Below, in pieces: positions 1-8,742 of a stretch of 64,000 nt of DNA. The notes below the pieces were generated by a model. That model saw nothing but the letters and a program-made list of their open reading frames with translations, was not told where the DNA came from and did not search any database. The position numbers and the translations under genes were made by a program. This DNA is from an uncultured Bacteroidota bacterium (GTDB taxonomy: Bacteria; Bacteroidota; Bacteroidia; Flavobacteriales; Flavobacteriaceae). Position 1 is the stretch's first letter; every line of letters starts with the position of its first letter. The DNA is taken from positions 26,768 through 90,767 of the forward strand of contig CACMHY010000005.1 of NCBI GenBank assembly GCA_902613595.1. Reading direction: 5' to 3'.

Positions 1-630
1 CTTTATAGCGCAAAGATTAGAAAGTTAGGTCTAATTCACCGCGGATTCTCAACTTATGAGAAAACTAAATACCGAAATAATCCTGAATGGCAAATAGCAA
101 TTGAGGTAAAAAATCGTTTTCCAGACCTTCCAATGATATGCGACCCTTCACATATTTCAGGACGCAGAGATTTGATTTTTGATATTTCACAAACAGCTTT
201 AGATCTCAACTTTGATGGATTGATGATAGAATCTCATTGGGATCCAGATAATGCTTGGAGCGATGCTAAACAGCAGGTTACCCCTTCGCGTTTAATTGAG
301 ATTATGCGAGATTTAAAAGTGAGAAATAAAACAACTGAAGAAGAGGCATACAAAAATAAGCTAGGTTCTCTAAGAGCTCAAATTGATGTTGCTGATCAAA
401 CACTTCTTGATGCATTAGGAAAACGAATGAAAATTGCAAAGGAAATAGGATTATTGAAAAAAGATAATAACGTTGCTGTTCTCCAAAATAAGAGGTGGAA
501 TGAAATATTAGGTAAAATGATTTTAGATGGACAAGAGCGTGAATTGTCTGAAGAATTTATATTGAGAGTTTTTAAAGCAATTCATCAGGAATCAATTAAT
601 AAACAGGATAAAATTTTAAATAAAAATTAA
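1..630 (+). CDS. Bifunctional DAHP synthase / chorismate mutase (3' part)
   Basis: The frame is open from base 1, so the true start lies left of the window and about 209 C-terminal residues are visible. The first part ends a class I DAHP synthase barrel, with the CDPSHISG segment, a GLMIESHWDP strand and the PSRL helix. A short linker (about residues 104-118) leads into an AroQ-type chorismate mutase helix bundle (LRAQIDVADQTLLDALGKR, then KRMKIAKEIGLLKK). The fused enzyme would make DAHP from PEP and erythrose-4-phosphate and also convert chorismate to prephenate, feeding phenylalanine and tyrosine synthesis. DAHP synthase fused in front of a type II chorismate mutase is known in Bacteroidota. 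An internal ATG at 133 is not a plausible start because it would cut off part of the barrel. Confidence 0.9.
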   Translation, partial: LYSAKIRKLGLIHRGFSTYEKTKYRNNPEWQIAIEVKNRFPDLPMICDPSHISGRRDLIFDISQTALDLNFDGLMIESHWDPDNAWSDAKQQVTPSRLIEIMRDLKVRNKTTEEEAYKNKLGSLRAQIDVADQTLLDALGKRMKIAKEIGLLKKDNNVAVLQNKRWNEILGKMILDGQERELSEEFILRVFKAIHQESINKQDKILNKN

Positions 631-642
631 ACATAATAATTT

Positions 643-1233
643 GTGAATTTGTCAGAATTAATCTACAATTCAAGAAATCAACTTAAGCCTAGTTGGCTAT
701 TATCTTCAGTCATTTGTATTTTTTATGCATTAATTATTTCAGTTCCTTCTGAGTTAAATGCCTTTGGTGAATTACTATCAATTTTATTGGCAGGTCCGTT
801 GCAGTTGGGTTTATGTATATACTTTTTAAAAATTTCTAAAGGATCTAATCCATCTTTTAATTACATATTTGACGGCTTTAAACCATTATTAAATATTTTA
901 TTAGCTTTTTTATCAATTAACTTAATTACGTTGATTGGATTATTTTTTTTTATTCTTCCAGGCATAATTTTGAGTTTGGGATTATCTATGACTTACTATA
1001 TAATTGCTGAAAACCCTGAAATTTCCTTTCACAAGGCTATAGAGAAAAGTTGGAAAATTATGGATGGACATAAAATGCAGCTATTCAAGTTGCATCTATA
1101 TTTTATACCGTGGTATATTCTTGGTATTCTGTTTTTTATTGTAGGAGTTTTTGTAGTGATGCCATGGCATAATCTCAGCTTAGCAAACTATTACAAAGTA
1201 ATTAGTGAAAATAATTTTGAGCTTACTAATTAG
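643..1233 (+). CDS. DUF975-like integral membrane protein
   Basis: This 196-residue protein has about four to five hydrophobic segments. Its C-terminal half shows a pattern I associate with the DUF975 family: a helix EKSWKIMDGHKMQLFKL, a long hydrophobic span, and a final aromatic/alanine-rich stretch with NYYKV. The role of that family is unknown. The start is a GTG 12 bases after the preceding stop, so the gene is probably co-transcribed with the DAHP synthase/chorismate mutase gene. Its 3' end overlaps the convergent Sua5 gene by 8 bases. The family assignment rests on a weak motif, so a generic membrane protein is the safer reading. Confidence 0.65.
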   Translation: MNLSELIYNSRNQLKPSWLLSSVICIFYALIISVPSELNAFGELLSILLAGPLQLGLCIYFLKISKGSNPSFNYIFDGFKPLLNILLAFLSINLITLIGLFFFILPGIILSLGLSMTYYIIAENPEISFHKAIEKSWKIMDGHKMQLFKLHLYFIPWYILGILFFIVGVFVVMPWHNLSLANYYKVISENNFELTN

Positions 1234-2185
1234 CTACAGCTCTTTTTAATCTATCATTAATCGTTTTCCCTAACCCTTTTTCTGGTAAAAGTGTTGTTAT
1301 AATAATATCCAAGTTCTTACTATCGAGTGAATGAAGGGCTGAATAAAAATTTTTAGCAGCCTCATTAATATCACCGCTTTTAGAAAGTATTTCATGTTTA
1401 GTACCTAATGTAAAGCCTTCCTTATTTTCAAAGCTTAAAACACCTATTTTTTTATGTTTATTTTCATAAATGTACTTGGATAAATTGTTGATTAGAATTA
1501 TAGGAGTCCTCGGGGAATAGTGTCGCGAAAACATACCTGGTGAACTGGGATTAAGATCATTTTTAATCTTTTTACCTATTGTTCCGATACAATCTTCTAA
1601 ATCACTAATTGGAATTGCACCATGGCGATAAAGTATTGGATTATCATCTTCAAAACCTATAATTGTTGATTCTAAACCTTTACTACATAATCCACCATTT
1701 AGAATTACATCAAGACCATCTTTAAAAAAATTTGAAACATGTGAGGCAGATGTTGGACTTATGAATCCAGAGGGATTTGCACTTGGAGCAGCAACGGGGA
1801 AGTCAATAGAATTTAATAACTTCAGCGTTAAAGGATGATTAGGGACTCTTACAGCAATAGTTGATTTTCCAGCCGAAACAGTATTTGAGATTTTATTTTT
1901 CTTTTCAAGTACCAAAGTTAGTGGGCCTGGCCAAAACTTTTTTGCTAGTTTTTTCGCCTTAAAAGGTATATTTTTTACAATTTCTTGAAGCTTCTCATAG
2001 CTTGAAATATGCAAAATTAATGGGTTGCTTTTAGGCCTTTTTTTTAGAATAAATATTTGCTCTACTGCTTTTTCGTTTAATGCGTCTCCAGCTAATCCAT
2101 AAACAGTTTCTGTTGGTATTGCAACAAGTTTTCCAATTTTTAAAGAATTTATTGCAAGATTTATATCAGTAGTTATTTTTTGCAT
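1226..2185 (-). CDS. sua5: Threonylcarbamoyl-AMP synthase, Sua5 type
   Basis: The enzyme makes L-threonylcarbamoyl-AMP from threonine, bicarbonate and ATP, the first step of the t6A37 modification of ANN-decoding tRNAs. The N-terminal YrdC domain (about residues 8-205) shows the PTETVYGLAGDA segment, KKRPKSNPLILHI and SANPSGFISPT. A PSSPGMFSRHYSP stretch links it to a C-terminal Sua5 domain, so this is the long form of about 320 residues and not the short TsaC form. I start at the ATG at 2185; a TTG two codons upstream is also possible. It is the last gene of a desaturase-aminotransferase-sua5 run on the minus strand. Confidence 0.93.
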   Translation of the reverse strand: MQKITTDINLAINSLKIGKLVAIPTETVYGLAGDALNEKAVEQIFILKKRPKSNPLILHISSYEKLQEIVKNIPFKAKKLAKKFWPGPLTLVLEKKNKISNTVSAGKSTIAVRVPNHPLTLKLLNSIDFPVAAPSANPSGFISPTSASHVSNFFKDGLDVILNGGLCSKGLESTIIGFEDDNPILYRHGAIPISDLEDCIGTIGKKIKNDLNPSSPGMFSRHYSPRTPIILINNLSKYIYENKHKKIGVLSFENKEGFTLGTKHEILSKSGDINEAAKNFYSALHSLDSKNLDIIITTLLPEKGLGKTINDRLKRAVAN

Positions 2186-2221
2186 TTTCAATTTTAAAAA
2201 CTGTATAACTAGAATTAAATT

Positions 2222-3406
2222 TTATTTCAATGCTGATGAAATTCTTTCAATAGCTAAGCGAATTTTTTCTTCAGACGCAGCGTATGAAATTCTAATACAA
2301 TTTCCATTTCCAAATGCTTCACCAGTTACTGTTGCAACGTGTGCTTTTTCCAAAAGGTATAGAGCAAAATCAGTGGCATTTTTAATTTTTTTACCATTTA
2401 GAACTTTTCCAAAATAAGAAGAAACATCTGGAAATACATAAAAGGCTCCACTAGGTTTATTTAATTTTATTCCAGGAATATCTTTAAGTAATTCGATAAT
2501 AATTTCTCTTCTTTTTGCAAATTCATCTATCATGTATTGAATTTTTGTTATTGGTTCGTTGAGAGCAGTAATGGTAGCCCTCTGAGCAATACAATTGGCT
2601 CCAGATGTAATTTGACCTTGCATTTTATTACATGCTTTAGCGATCCATTCGGGTGCCCCAATGTATCCAATTCTCCAGCCAGTCATTGCAAAAGCTTTTG
2701 CAACTCCATTTACAGTAATTGTTCTATCGTAAAGGTCGGGTATTCCTGCAATACTAAAATGAGGAGTACCGTAATTTATATGTTCGTAAATTTCATCGGA
2801 AAGAATATAAACATCTGGATATTTTTTTAAAATTTCACCCATAGCTTCAAGTTCTTTTTTAGTATAAATTGTTCCGCTTGGGTTATTTGGTGAGTTAAAC
2901 ATTACAAGCTTAGTCTTTGAATTAATAGATCCTTCCAATTGTTCTGGTGAAATTTTAAAATCATTTTCAATAGTTGAGGGAATTATAACCGATTTTGCTT
3001 CTGCAAGTGTAGCTATTGCAGAATAGCTGACCCAATATGGTGCTGGTAATAAAACCTCATCTCCAGGATTTAAAAGTACCATACAGACATTAGCAATTGA
3101 TTGTTTGGCACCAGTAGAAACTACTATTTGAGATGGTTTATATTGGATGTTATTATCCCTTTTAAATTTTTTACATATCGCTTCTTTTAAATCAGCATAA
3201 CCGTCAACTGGAGAATATGAATTCCAATTTTCTTCAACAGCATTTATTGCAGCTTGCTTTATAAATTCAGGTGTGTTAAAATCTGGTTCACCAAGACTAA
3301 GACCGATAACATCAACTCCCTTACTCTTCAATTCTCTTGCTTTAGAAGCCATTGCAAGGGTTGCAGATACTGGTAAACTATTAATTCTTTCTGATAGTAT
3401 ATCCAT
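2222..3406 (-). CDS. aspC: PLP-dependent aspartate-type aminotransferase
   Basis: This 394-residue protein is a class I fold-type I aminotransferase of the aspartate/prephenate subgroup. Visible motifs are SLGEPDFNTP near the N-terminus, STGAKQSI, the NNPSGT segment holding the cofactor-binding asparagine, LSDEIYE, and NGVAKAFAMTGWRIGY, in which the Lys near residue 237 should form the Schiff base. A C-terminal RISYA supplies the arginine that binds the substrate carboxylate. It would interconvert aspartate and oxaloacetate and may also act on prephenate or aromatic keto acids. It follows the desaturase gene with 3 bases between them. Substrate cannot be fixed from sequence alone. Confidence 0.9.
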   Translation of the reverse strand: MDILSERINSLPVSATLAMASKARELKSKGVDVIGLSLGEPDFNTPEFIKQAAINAVEENWNSYSPVDGYADLKEAICKKFKRDNNIQYKPSQIVVSTGAKQSIANVCMVLLNPGDEVLLPAPYWVSYSAIATLAEAKSVIIPSTIENDFKISPEQLEGSINSKTKLVMFNSPNNPSGTIYTKKELEAMGEILKKYPDVYILSDEIYEHINYGTPHFSIAGIPDLYDRTITVNGVAKAFAMTGWRIGYIGAPEWIAKACNKMQGQITSGANCIAQRATITALNEPITKIQYMIDEFAKRREIIIELLKDIPGIKLNKPSGAFYVFPDVSSYFGKVLNGKKIKNATDFALYLLEKAHVATVTGEAFGNGNCIRISYAASEEKIRLAIERISSALK

Positions 3407-3409
3407 ATT

Positions 3410-4507
3410 TTAAAAACTTTTTTTTGCTCCCATTTTTTTTAAAAATTTAAAGTGTGAAAATAGGGCACTTCTAGTTGTTTTATGTTCATTATAAGGGAGA
3501 TTAAATTCTGCTACAGTTTTTTTTACAATTATACCAATTTCAGTGTAGTGAATATGGCTTATATGTGGGAAAAAATGGTGTTCAATTTGATGATTTAAAC
3601 CTCCGGTAAACCAGTTGATTAAACTATTATTTGTTGAAAAATTTACAGTTGTCATAAGTTGGTGTATTGCCCAAGTATTTTTCATTGTACCAGTTTCATG
3701 AGCCTTAAACATTTTAGTATCCTCCATAACGTGGGCAAGTTGGAATACTAAACTCAAAATAAGACCTGCTGTGTAATGCATCAAGATGAATCCAAGCACA
3801 ATGCTCCACCATTTGATTTTTAAAAAAATAATCGGGAGTATTAACCAGAATAAAAAATAAAAAATTTTAGAAATTATTAAACCGATCCATTGCAGATTAG
3901 GAGATTTACTGTCAGTATAGATTATTTTTCTTGAAGTGTAATTCTTCAATTGATGAAAATCGTCGTAAACTGCCCATTTGAGTGTTAAAAGCCCGTATAA
4001 AAAAATGAAATAAAATTGTTGGAATCTATGATAAGGAAACCACTTTGAGAATTGTGAAAATCTTAAAATGCCACCAGTATCAATATCTTCATCATGACCA
4101 TGAATGTTGGTGTATGTGTGGTGTAAAATATTATGTTGTACTTTCCAATTGAAGACATTTCCAGCTAAAATATAAATGCTACCACCCATAATTTTATTTA
4201 CCCAATTATGTCTTGAGTAAGAACCATGGTTTCCATCATGCATCACATTCATACCGACACCTGCCATTCCAATACCCATCAAAATACACATAAAAAATTT
4301 GATCCATAAGCTGAAATCGATAAAATAAAATAAAAAATATGGTGTAAAAAGTATTGAAAACATAATTAATGTTTTTAAATATAGTTTCCAATTCCCTGTT
4401 TTCCTTATTCGCTTCTCTTTAAAATAATTATTAACTCGAGTATTTAAAGTCTTAAAAAATTTTTTGGGATCTTCGCGAGAAAAACGAAGACTTTGCTTAG
4501 ATGTCAT
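3410..4507 (-). CDS. Membrane fatty acid desaturase, acyl-CoA/acyl-lipid type
   Basis: A membrane di-iron desaturase of about 365 residues. The three histidine boxes are HDGNH (about residue 89), HNILHH (about residue 124) and QIEHHFFPHISH (about residue 308). In the third box glutamine replaces the first histidine, as in front-end (linoleoyl-CoA type) desaturases. Hydrophobic spans lie between boxes one and two and boxes two and three. There is no fused cytochrome b5 domain, so a separate electron donor is needed. It probably introduces double bonds into membrane acyl chains for cold adaptation or polyunsaturated lipid synthesis; the position is unknown. I prefer the ATG at 4507; an in-frame TTG at 4528 would add seven residues. 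It shares a 66-base divergent region with rsmG. Confidence 0.88.
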   Translation of the reverse strand: MTSKQSLRFSREDPKKFFKTLNTRVNNYFKEKRIRKTGNWKLYLKTLIMFSILFTPYFLFYFIDFSLWIKFFMCILMGIGMAGVGMNVMHDGNHGSYSRHNWVNKIMGGSIYILAGNVFNWKVQHNILHHTYTNIHGHDEDIDTGGILRFSQFSKWFPYHRFQQFYFIFLYGLLTLKWAVYDDFHQLKNYTSRKIIYTDSKSPNLQWIGLIISKIFYFLFWLILPIIFLKIKWWSIVLGFILMHYTAGLILSLVFQLAHVMEDTKMFKAHETGTMKNTWAIHQLMTTVNFSTNNSLINWFTGGLNHQIEHHFFPHISHIHYTEIGIIVKKTVAEFNLPYNEHKTTRSALFSHFKFLKKMGAKKSF

Positions 4508-4573
4508 ATAATTTTTAGTTTCATACAAAATAAATTAAAATTTAATTTTTAATATGCATAAATAAAAAAAGTT

Positions 4574-5191
4574 GTGGAAAACATTATTAAATACTTTCCA
4601 AATTTATCTGAAAAACAGCTTTTTCAATTCCAAGCTCTTTTACCACTGTACACAAAATGGAATTATAAAATAAATGTTATATCTAGAAAGGATATGGAAG
4701 ATTTTTACATCCATCATGTACTTCACTCATTGGGGATTTCAAAGTTTATTTCATTTATACCCCGAACTGAAATTTTGGATTTCGGAACTGGAGGTGGATT
4801 TCCAGGAATTCCTTTAGCAATAATGTTCCCTCACGTAAAATTTTATTTAGTTGATAGTATTGGAAAAAAAATTAAAGTAGTTAAAAATATCTCTCAAGAA
4901 ATAGGATTGGAAAATGTTCATGCTGAAAATATACGAGGTGAACAATTTTCAAAAAAAGTTGATTTTATCATAAGTCGTGCAGTTTCAAGAATGGATGTAT
5001 TTGTACCTTGGGTAGAAAATAAAATAAATTCAATAAGTAAAAACAAGATAAATAATGGAATCATTTATTTAAAGGGGGGAGATTTAAAAGACGAACTAAC
5101 GTCATTTCCAGAATCAAAAGTTTATAGTCTCAACACTCATTTTGAACATTCTTACTTCGAAACAAAAAAATTGGTATACTTATCAATTTGA
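4574..5191 (+). CDS. rsmG: 16S rRNA m7G527 methyltransferase RsmG (GidB)
   Basis: RsmG methylates N7 of G527 in the 530 loop of 16S rRNA using SAM. The 205-residue length fits the family. The N-terminal helical part contains YTKWNYKINVISRKD, and the SAM-binding loop is ILDFGTGGGFPGIPLAI (about residues 67-83), followed by LVDSIGKK and the ISRAVS segment of the active-site region. The start is a GTG at 4574. The gene is monocistronic, flanked by divergent desaturase and convergent pruA genes. Confidence 0.95.
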   Translation: MENIIKYFPNLSEKQLFQFQALLPLYTKWNYKINVISRKDMEDFYIHHVLHSLGISKFISFIPRTEILDFGTGGGFPGIPLAIMFPHVKFYLVDSIGKKIKVVKNISQEIGLENVHAENIRGEQFSKKVDFIISRAVSRMDVFVPWVENKINSISKNKINNGIIYLKGGDLKDELTSFPESKVYSLNTHFEHSYFETKKLVYLSI

Positions 5192-5203
5192 AAAGTAAAA
5201 ATC

Positions 5204-6832
5204 TTATTCTTCTAGGAATGGATATCGATAATTAGATACTGGTAAAAAAGATTCTTTTATTAATCTTGGTGAGACCCATTTGATAAGGTTAAAAATTGAG
5301 CCAGCCTTATCATTTGTTCCTGAACCGCGAGCACCCCCAAAGGGCTGCTGTCCCACGATTGCTCCAGTTGGCTTATCATTTATATAAATATTTCCAGCAC
5401 TGTTTTCTAGTAATGATAAAGCTTCTTCTAATGCGTATCTGTCTTTTGAAAATATAGCTCCTGTTAATGCATATTCTGAGGTTTGATCAATCAGCTTGAG
5501 AGTTTGTATCCAATTTTTATCTTCAAAACAGTAAATTGTGACAAGAGGTCCAAATAATTCTCTAGACATTGTTTCATATTGCGGATCTTCAGTTAGTACA
5601 ACTGTTGGCTCAATAAAAAACCCTTCTTTGTCATTATAATTCCCTCCAAATACAATTTTAGCATTTTGACTTTCTTTAATTCTATTAATTGTTTCGACTA
5701 TCCTGTCAAACGCTTCTTTATGTATTACTGCAGTAATAAAGTTTTTGAAATTTTCTGGTGAGCCCATTGAAATGGTCTTTAAATCAGACTTAATATATCT
5801 GATAACTTCATCCCCAATAGATTTTGGCAGATAGATTCGTGATGCAGCAGAACATTTTTGACCTTGGAATTCGAATGCACCTCTGACCACCGCGGTAGCA
5901 ACTTCTTTTGGATCAGCGGAAGGATGAGCAACAACAAAATCTTTTCCACCAGTCTCGCCAACAATTTTTGGATAAGAACGATATCTATTAATATTATTGC
6001 CAATTTTTCTCCATATATCTCTAAAGACATGTGTTGATCCTGTAAAGTGGAGACCAGAAAAATCTTTACTCTCCAGTATAGTGTCAGTTATCATCTCAGC
6101 CTCTCCGAATACCATATTAATCACTCCATCTGGTAAACCAGACTCTCTAAATACATCCATTAGAATTTTTGCAGAATAAATTTGATAATCGCTAGGTTTC
6201 CATACAACTACATTACCCATTAATGCTGCACTTGCAGGTAAATTACCAGCAATAGCCGTAAAATTAAATGGACTTATCGCATATACAAACCCTTCTAAAG
6301 GACGGTATTCTAATCGATTCCATATTTCAGGTGTATTATCAGGTTGTTTTTCATAGATATCGCTCATAAACTGAACATTAAATCTTAGAAAGTCAATAAA
6401 TTCACAAGCAGCATCAATCTCAGCTTGATAAATAGTTTTTGACTGTGCAATCATGGTAGCTGCATTAATCTTAGAGCGATAAGGTCCTGCAACTAAATTT
6501 GCAGCTTTTAAAAAAATAGCAGCTCTTGATTCCCAGGGCATTTTACTCCACTTTTTCTTTGCTTCTAAAGCGCAATCAATCGCTGTTTCAATATTCTTTT
6601 TATTTGCTTTATGATAAAAACCCAGTTTATGTTGATGATCGTGTGGAGGACACATTGGCGAAGTATCTCCTGTTTTAACATCTTTATCTCCAATCCTCAT
6701 TTTTATTTCTACTGGATTTTCGAAAAGAGCCTTATACTGCTCTAAAACTTCCTTTTTTTCTTTACTTCCAGAGCTATAAGATAAAATAGGTTCGTTTTTA
6801 GCTATTGGAACTTTTGGAATAATATTAGCCAT
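5204..6832 (-). CDS. pruA: L-glutamate gamma-semialdehyde dehydrogenase
   Basis: An aldehyde dehydrogenase of 542 residues, matching the delta-1-pyrroline-5-carboxylate dehydrogenase subgroup. It oxidises glutamate semialdehyde (from proline or ornithine) to glutamate with NAD+. The general base lies in GETGGKDF, the catalytic Cys in FQGQKCSAASR (about residue 326), and the ISPFNFTAIAGNLPA segment and C-terminal PFGGARGSGTNDKAG are typical of PruA. No proline dehydrogenase domain is fused and no putA/prodh gene lies next to it. It is the last gene of a plug-apaG-pruA run on the minus strand, with 50 bases to apaG. Confidence 0.95.
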   Translation of the reverse strand: MANIIPKVPIAKNEPILSYSSGSKEKKEVLEQYKALFENPVEIKMRIGDKDVKTGDTSPMCPPHDHQHKLGFYHKANKKNIETAIDCALEAKKKWSKMPWESRAAIFLKAANLVAGPYRSKINAATMIAQSKTIYQAEIDAACEFIDFLRFNVQFMSDIYEKQPDNTPEIWNRLEYRPLEGFVYAISPFNFTAIAGNLPASAALMGNVVVWKPSDYQIYSAKILMDVFRESGLPDGVINMVFGEAEMITDTILESKDFSGLHFTGSTHVFRDIWRKIGNNINRYRSYPKIVGETGGKDFVVAHPSADPKEVATAVVRGAFEFQGQKCSAASRIYLPKSIGDEVIRYIKSDLKTISMGSPENFKNFITAVIHKEAFDRIVETINRIKESQNAKIVFGGNYNDKEGFFIEPTVVLTEDPQYETMSRELFGPLVTIYCFEDKNWIQTLKLIDQTSEYALTGAIFSKDRYALEEALSLLENSAGNIYINDKPTGAIVGQQPFGGARGSGTNDKAGSIFNLIKWVSPRLIKESFLPVSNYRYPFLEE

Positions 6833-6882
6833 ATTGATTTAATTAAATTATTTATTTTAAAGATAGCTTCGAAAAAACATTA

Positions 6883-7269
6883 TCAGTTTAATATATGTGG
6901 TGCATTCAATTTAAAGCTTGGAACCAGAACATTAAACTTTTTTGCGTTACTAAAATTAACCATAATAAAACTACCAGACATACAAGCCATAGGTGATGTA
7001 ACTAAACTTCCTGACTGGTACTTATGTGAATCTCCAGGTTTAAGTATTGGTTTTTTTCCAACTATACCTACTCCATTGATATAAGAGGTTCTAAAAATAG
7101 CTTCACTTATCTTCCAATGTCTTGTAAGTAGTTGAACAATATTTTTACTTTGATTCTCAATTGTTATGAAATACATGAATGCATAGTGCAAAATATTTTC
7201 TTTCAGAAAACTACCCTCAAATTTTGTCTCAACAGAAATCTTAATGCCACTTGTAATTTGTTGTGCCAC
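6883..7269 (-). CDS. apaG: ApaG domain protein
   Basis: This 128-residue single-domain protein has the ApaG beta-sandwich pattern: an N-terminal ITSGIKISVETKFEG strand pair, then YFITIENQS, VQLLTRHWKI, GVGIVGKKPILKPGDSHKYQSG and a final PMACMSGSFIMV. The family is linked to divalent cation resistance in enterobacteria, but its biochemical role is not settled. The start is a GTG (MAQQITSG); no in-frame ATG is available upstream. It lies between the T9SS plug-like gene and pruA on the same strand with short spacers, suggesting co-transcription without an obvious functional link. Confidence 0.93.
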   Translation of the reverse strand: MAQQITSGIKISVETKFEGSFLKENILHYAFMYFITIENQSKNIVQLLTRHWKISEAIFRTSYINGVGIVGKKPILKPGDSHKYQSGSLVTSPMACMSGSFIMVNFSNAKKFNVLVPSFKLNAPHILN

Positions 7270-7326
7270 AATAATTTATTTAATCAATGATAAAATTAAA
7301 GGTAATAAAAACTCTATTAAGCTTTA

Positions 7327-8574
7327 TTAATTTTTAAGGTTAAAAGAGTTACATTGACCAATGCCAATTAATGAGTCATATTGTTCCCCAATATCTCTAA
7401 AATAAACAAAAATCAAATAGTCATTTTCTGTTAATGCATGTGAACCACTAATTGCATTATGATTAATAACTTCTCCATTTTTTAATACATACTTATAATT
7501 GTAAAATCCTTGTTTTAGTAAAATCACTCCCTCATATATGCCAAGAGAGGGATTAAAATACATACGGTTTGAATCGCTTGTTTGATAGTTATTAAAACCA
7601 CCATAAACGTATATTTCACTTTCACCTAGTTTATAGTCACTCGCTAAACTAAAATAAACATAACTATAGTCTGCCTCAATATCTGGATTCCCTGGCCTCA
7701 TTATGTTTCTTATTTCAAAACTTCCATTTATATCCTGAATGAAAGTATAATCTTCATAAAATTGTGGTATATCAACATTGAGATATATTTCATAAAGCTC
7801 AGATCTATTAGTATAACTTATGTTTGGAGTAGTAACTCTTAGATCTTTTGAGTCAAAAAAATAAAATTCGTTTCCGCCTTCAAATTGAGATGACTGTTCA
7901 TAAAAGTATTCAAGAGTCCTACCAGAAAAATATTGTGGTTTTAAATCTTTTATTTCATTACTCCATTGTCTGTTCTGAATTAGATGAACAAACAAATTTT
8001 TTTCTGGATTTCTAAAAATTCCTTTTAGTGGAGTTATTGAAAAATGAATTGACTGATGTGAATTGAATCTATCCATGTTTTGTGGGCGATATACGGCGGA
8101 ACTTACATTTGCAAGTTCTTCATAAATGCAAAACTTTCTTGAAAATATTAATTCATCATTGATGTTATAAATTTTTATGAGATAATTCCCAGTAATTAAC
8201 AAATTAATGTTGTTATTTGGAATTTCTAAACGATAATTAGTATAGCTTTGTAATGTATTAAAGGAATTAAAATAGTTTTCTATCCTAATATTGTCATATC
8301 CATTTAAGTATTGATTTTTTAAAAGCCCTGATGGTGTCCAGTCATGATTGAAGTGATCTATTTTGTAATAATAGTCTTTTTCATTACCATCAAGATCATC
8401 GAAAATTAAAGTAATCTTTTCTCCTAATTTTACTACAGGGAAGTTGTCAGTTGCTTTTGATCCAAAAAATTTTATTGTTTTTATATTTTCAGGTGGGAAA
8501 GTTTCATAAACAACTTGACCAAAGTTTATTTTATGGATAAATAGTATAAACAAAAAAATCAGGTTTTTTTTCAT
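7327..8574 (-). CDS. Type IX secretion system plug-domain protein (DUF5103)
   Basis: A secreted protein of 415 residues with a short signal peptide (positive start, hydrophobic core, FGQVVYE cleavage region). The pattern IKTIKFFGSKATDNFPVVKLGE, the DLDGNEKDYYYKIDHFNHDW block and the C-terminal IGQCN tail match the DUF5103 family, whose Flavobacterium johnsoniae member plugs the periplasmic side of the SprA translocon when no substrate is engaged. The middle and C-terminal parts look like all-beta domains, including YGGFNNYQTSDSNRM and YKYVLKNG, a carbohydrate-binding-module-like strand pattern. This suggests a periplasmic gate for T9SS export, consistent with the T9SS cargo at 49-64 kb. Family match is good; function is by homology. 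Confidence 0.82.
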   Translation of the reverse strand: MKKNLIFLFILFIHKINFGQVVYETFPPENIKTIKFFGSKATDNFPVVKLGEKITLIFDDLDGNEKDYYYKIDHFNHDWTPSGLLKNQYLNGYDNIRIENYFNSFNTLQSYTNYRLEIPNNNINLLITGNYLIKIYNINDELIFSRKFCIYEELANVSSAVYRPQNMDRFNSHQSIHFSITPLKGIFRNPEKNLFVHLIQNRQWSNEIKDLKPQYFSGRTLEYFYEQSSQFEGGNEFYFFDSKDLRVTTPNISYTNRSELYEIYLNVDIPQFYEDYTFIQDINGSFEIRNIMRPGNPDIEADYSYVYFSLASDYKLGESEIYVYGGFNNYQTSDSNRMYFNPSLGIYEGVILLKQGFYNYKYVLKNGEVINHNAISGSHALTENDYLIFVYFRDIGEQYDSLIGIGQCNSFNLKN

Positions 8575-8688
8575 TCTGAGTAAAAATATGTGTTCATTTT
8601 CTGACCTCCAAATTGCTTATTATTTAAAAAAACGTTCAACACTTATTTAGAATGAATATAAATAAGCTATTTCCATCGATATTTGTTT

Positions 8689-8717
8689 TTTGTAAAAGCC
8701 TTTAGTTATTAAATTTG
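8689..8717 (+). promoter_or_regulatory. Bacteroidota-type promoter of the nqr operon
   Basis: A TTTG at 8689-8692 is followed after exactly 17 bases by TAAATTTG at 8710-8717, matching the flavobacterial sigma-A consensus (TTG, 17-19 bases, TAnnTTTG). Transcription should begin near 8724, leaving a leader of about 19 bases before the nqrA ATG at 8743. There is no strong Shine-Dalgarno site, as is usual in this phylum. Confidence 0.75.
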
Positions 8718-8742
8718 ATATGATTTTATGAATTAGGATTTA

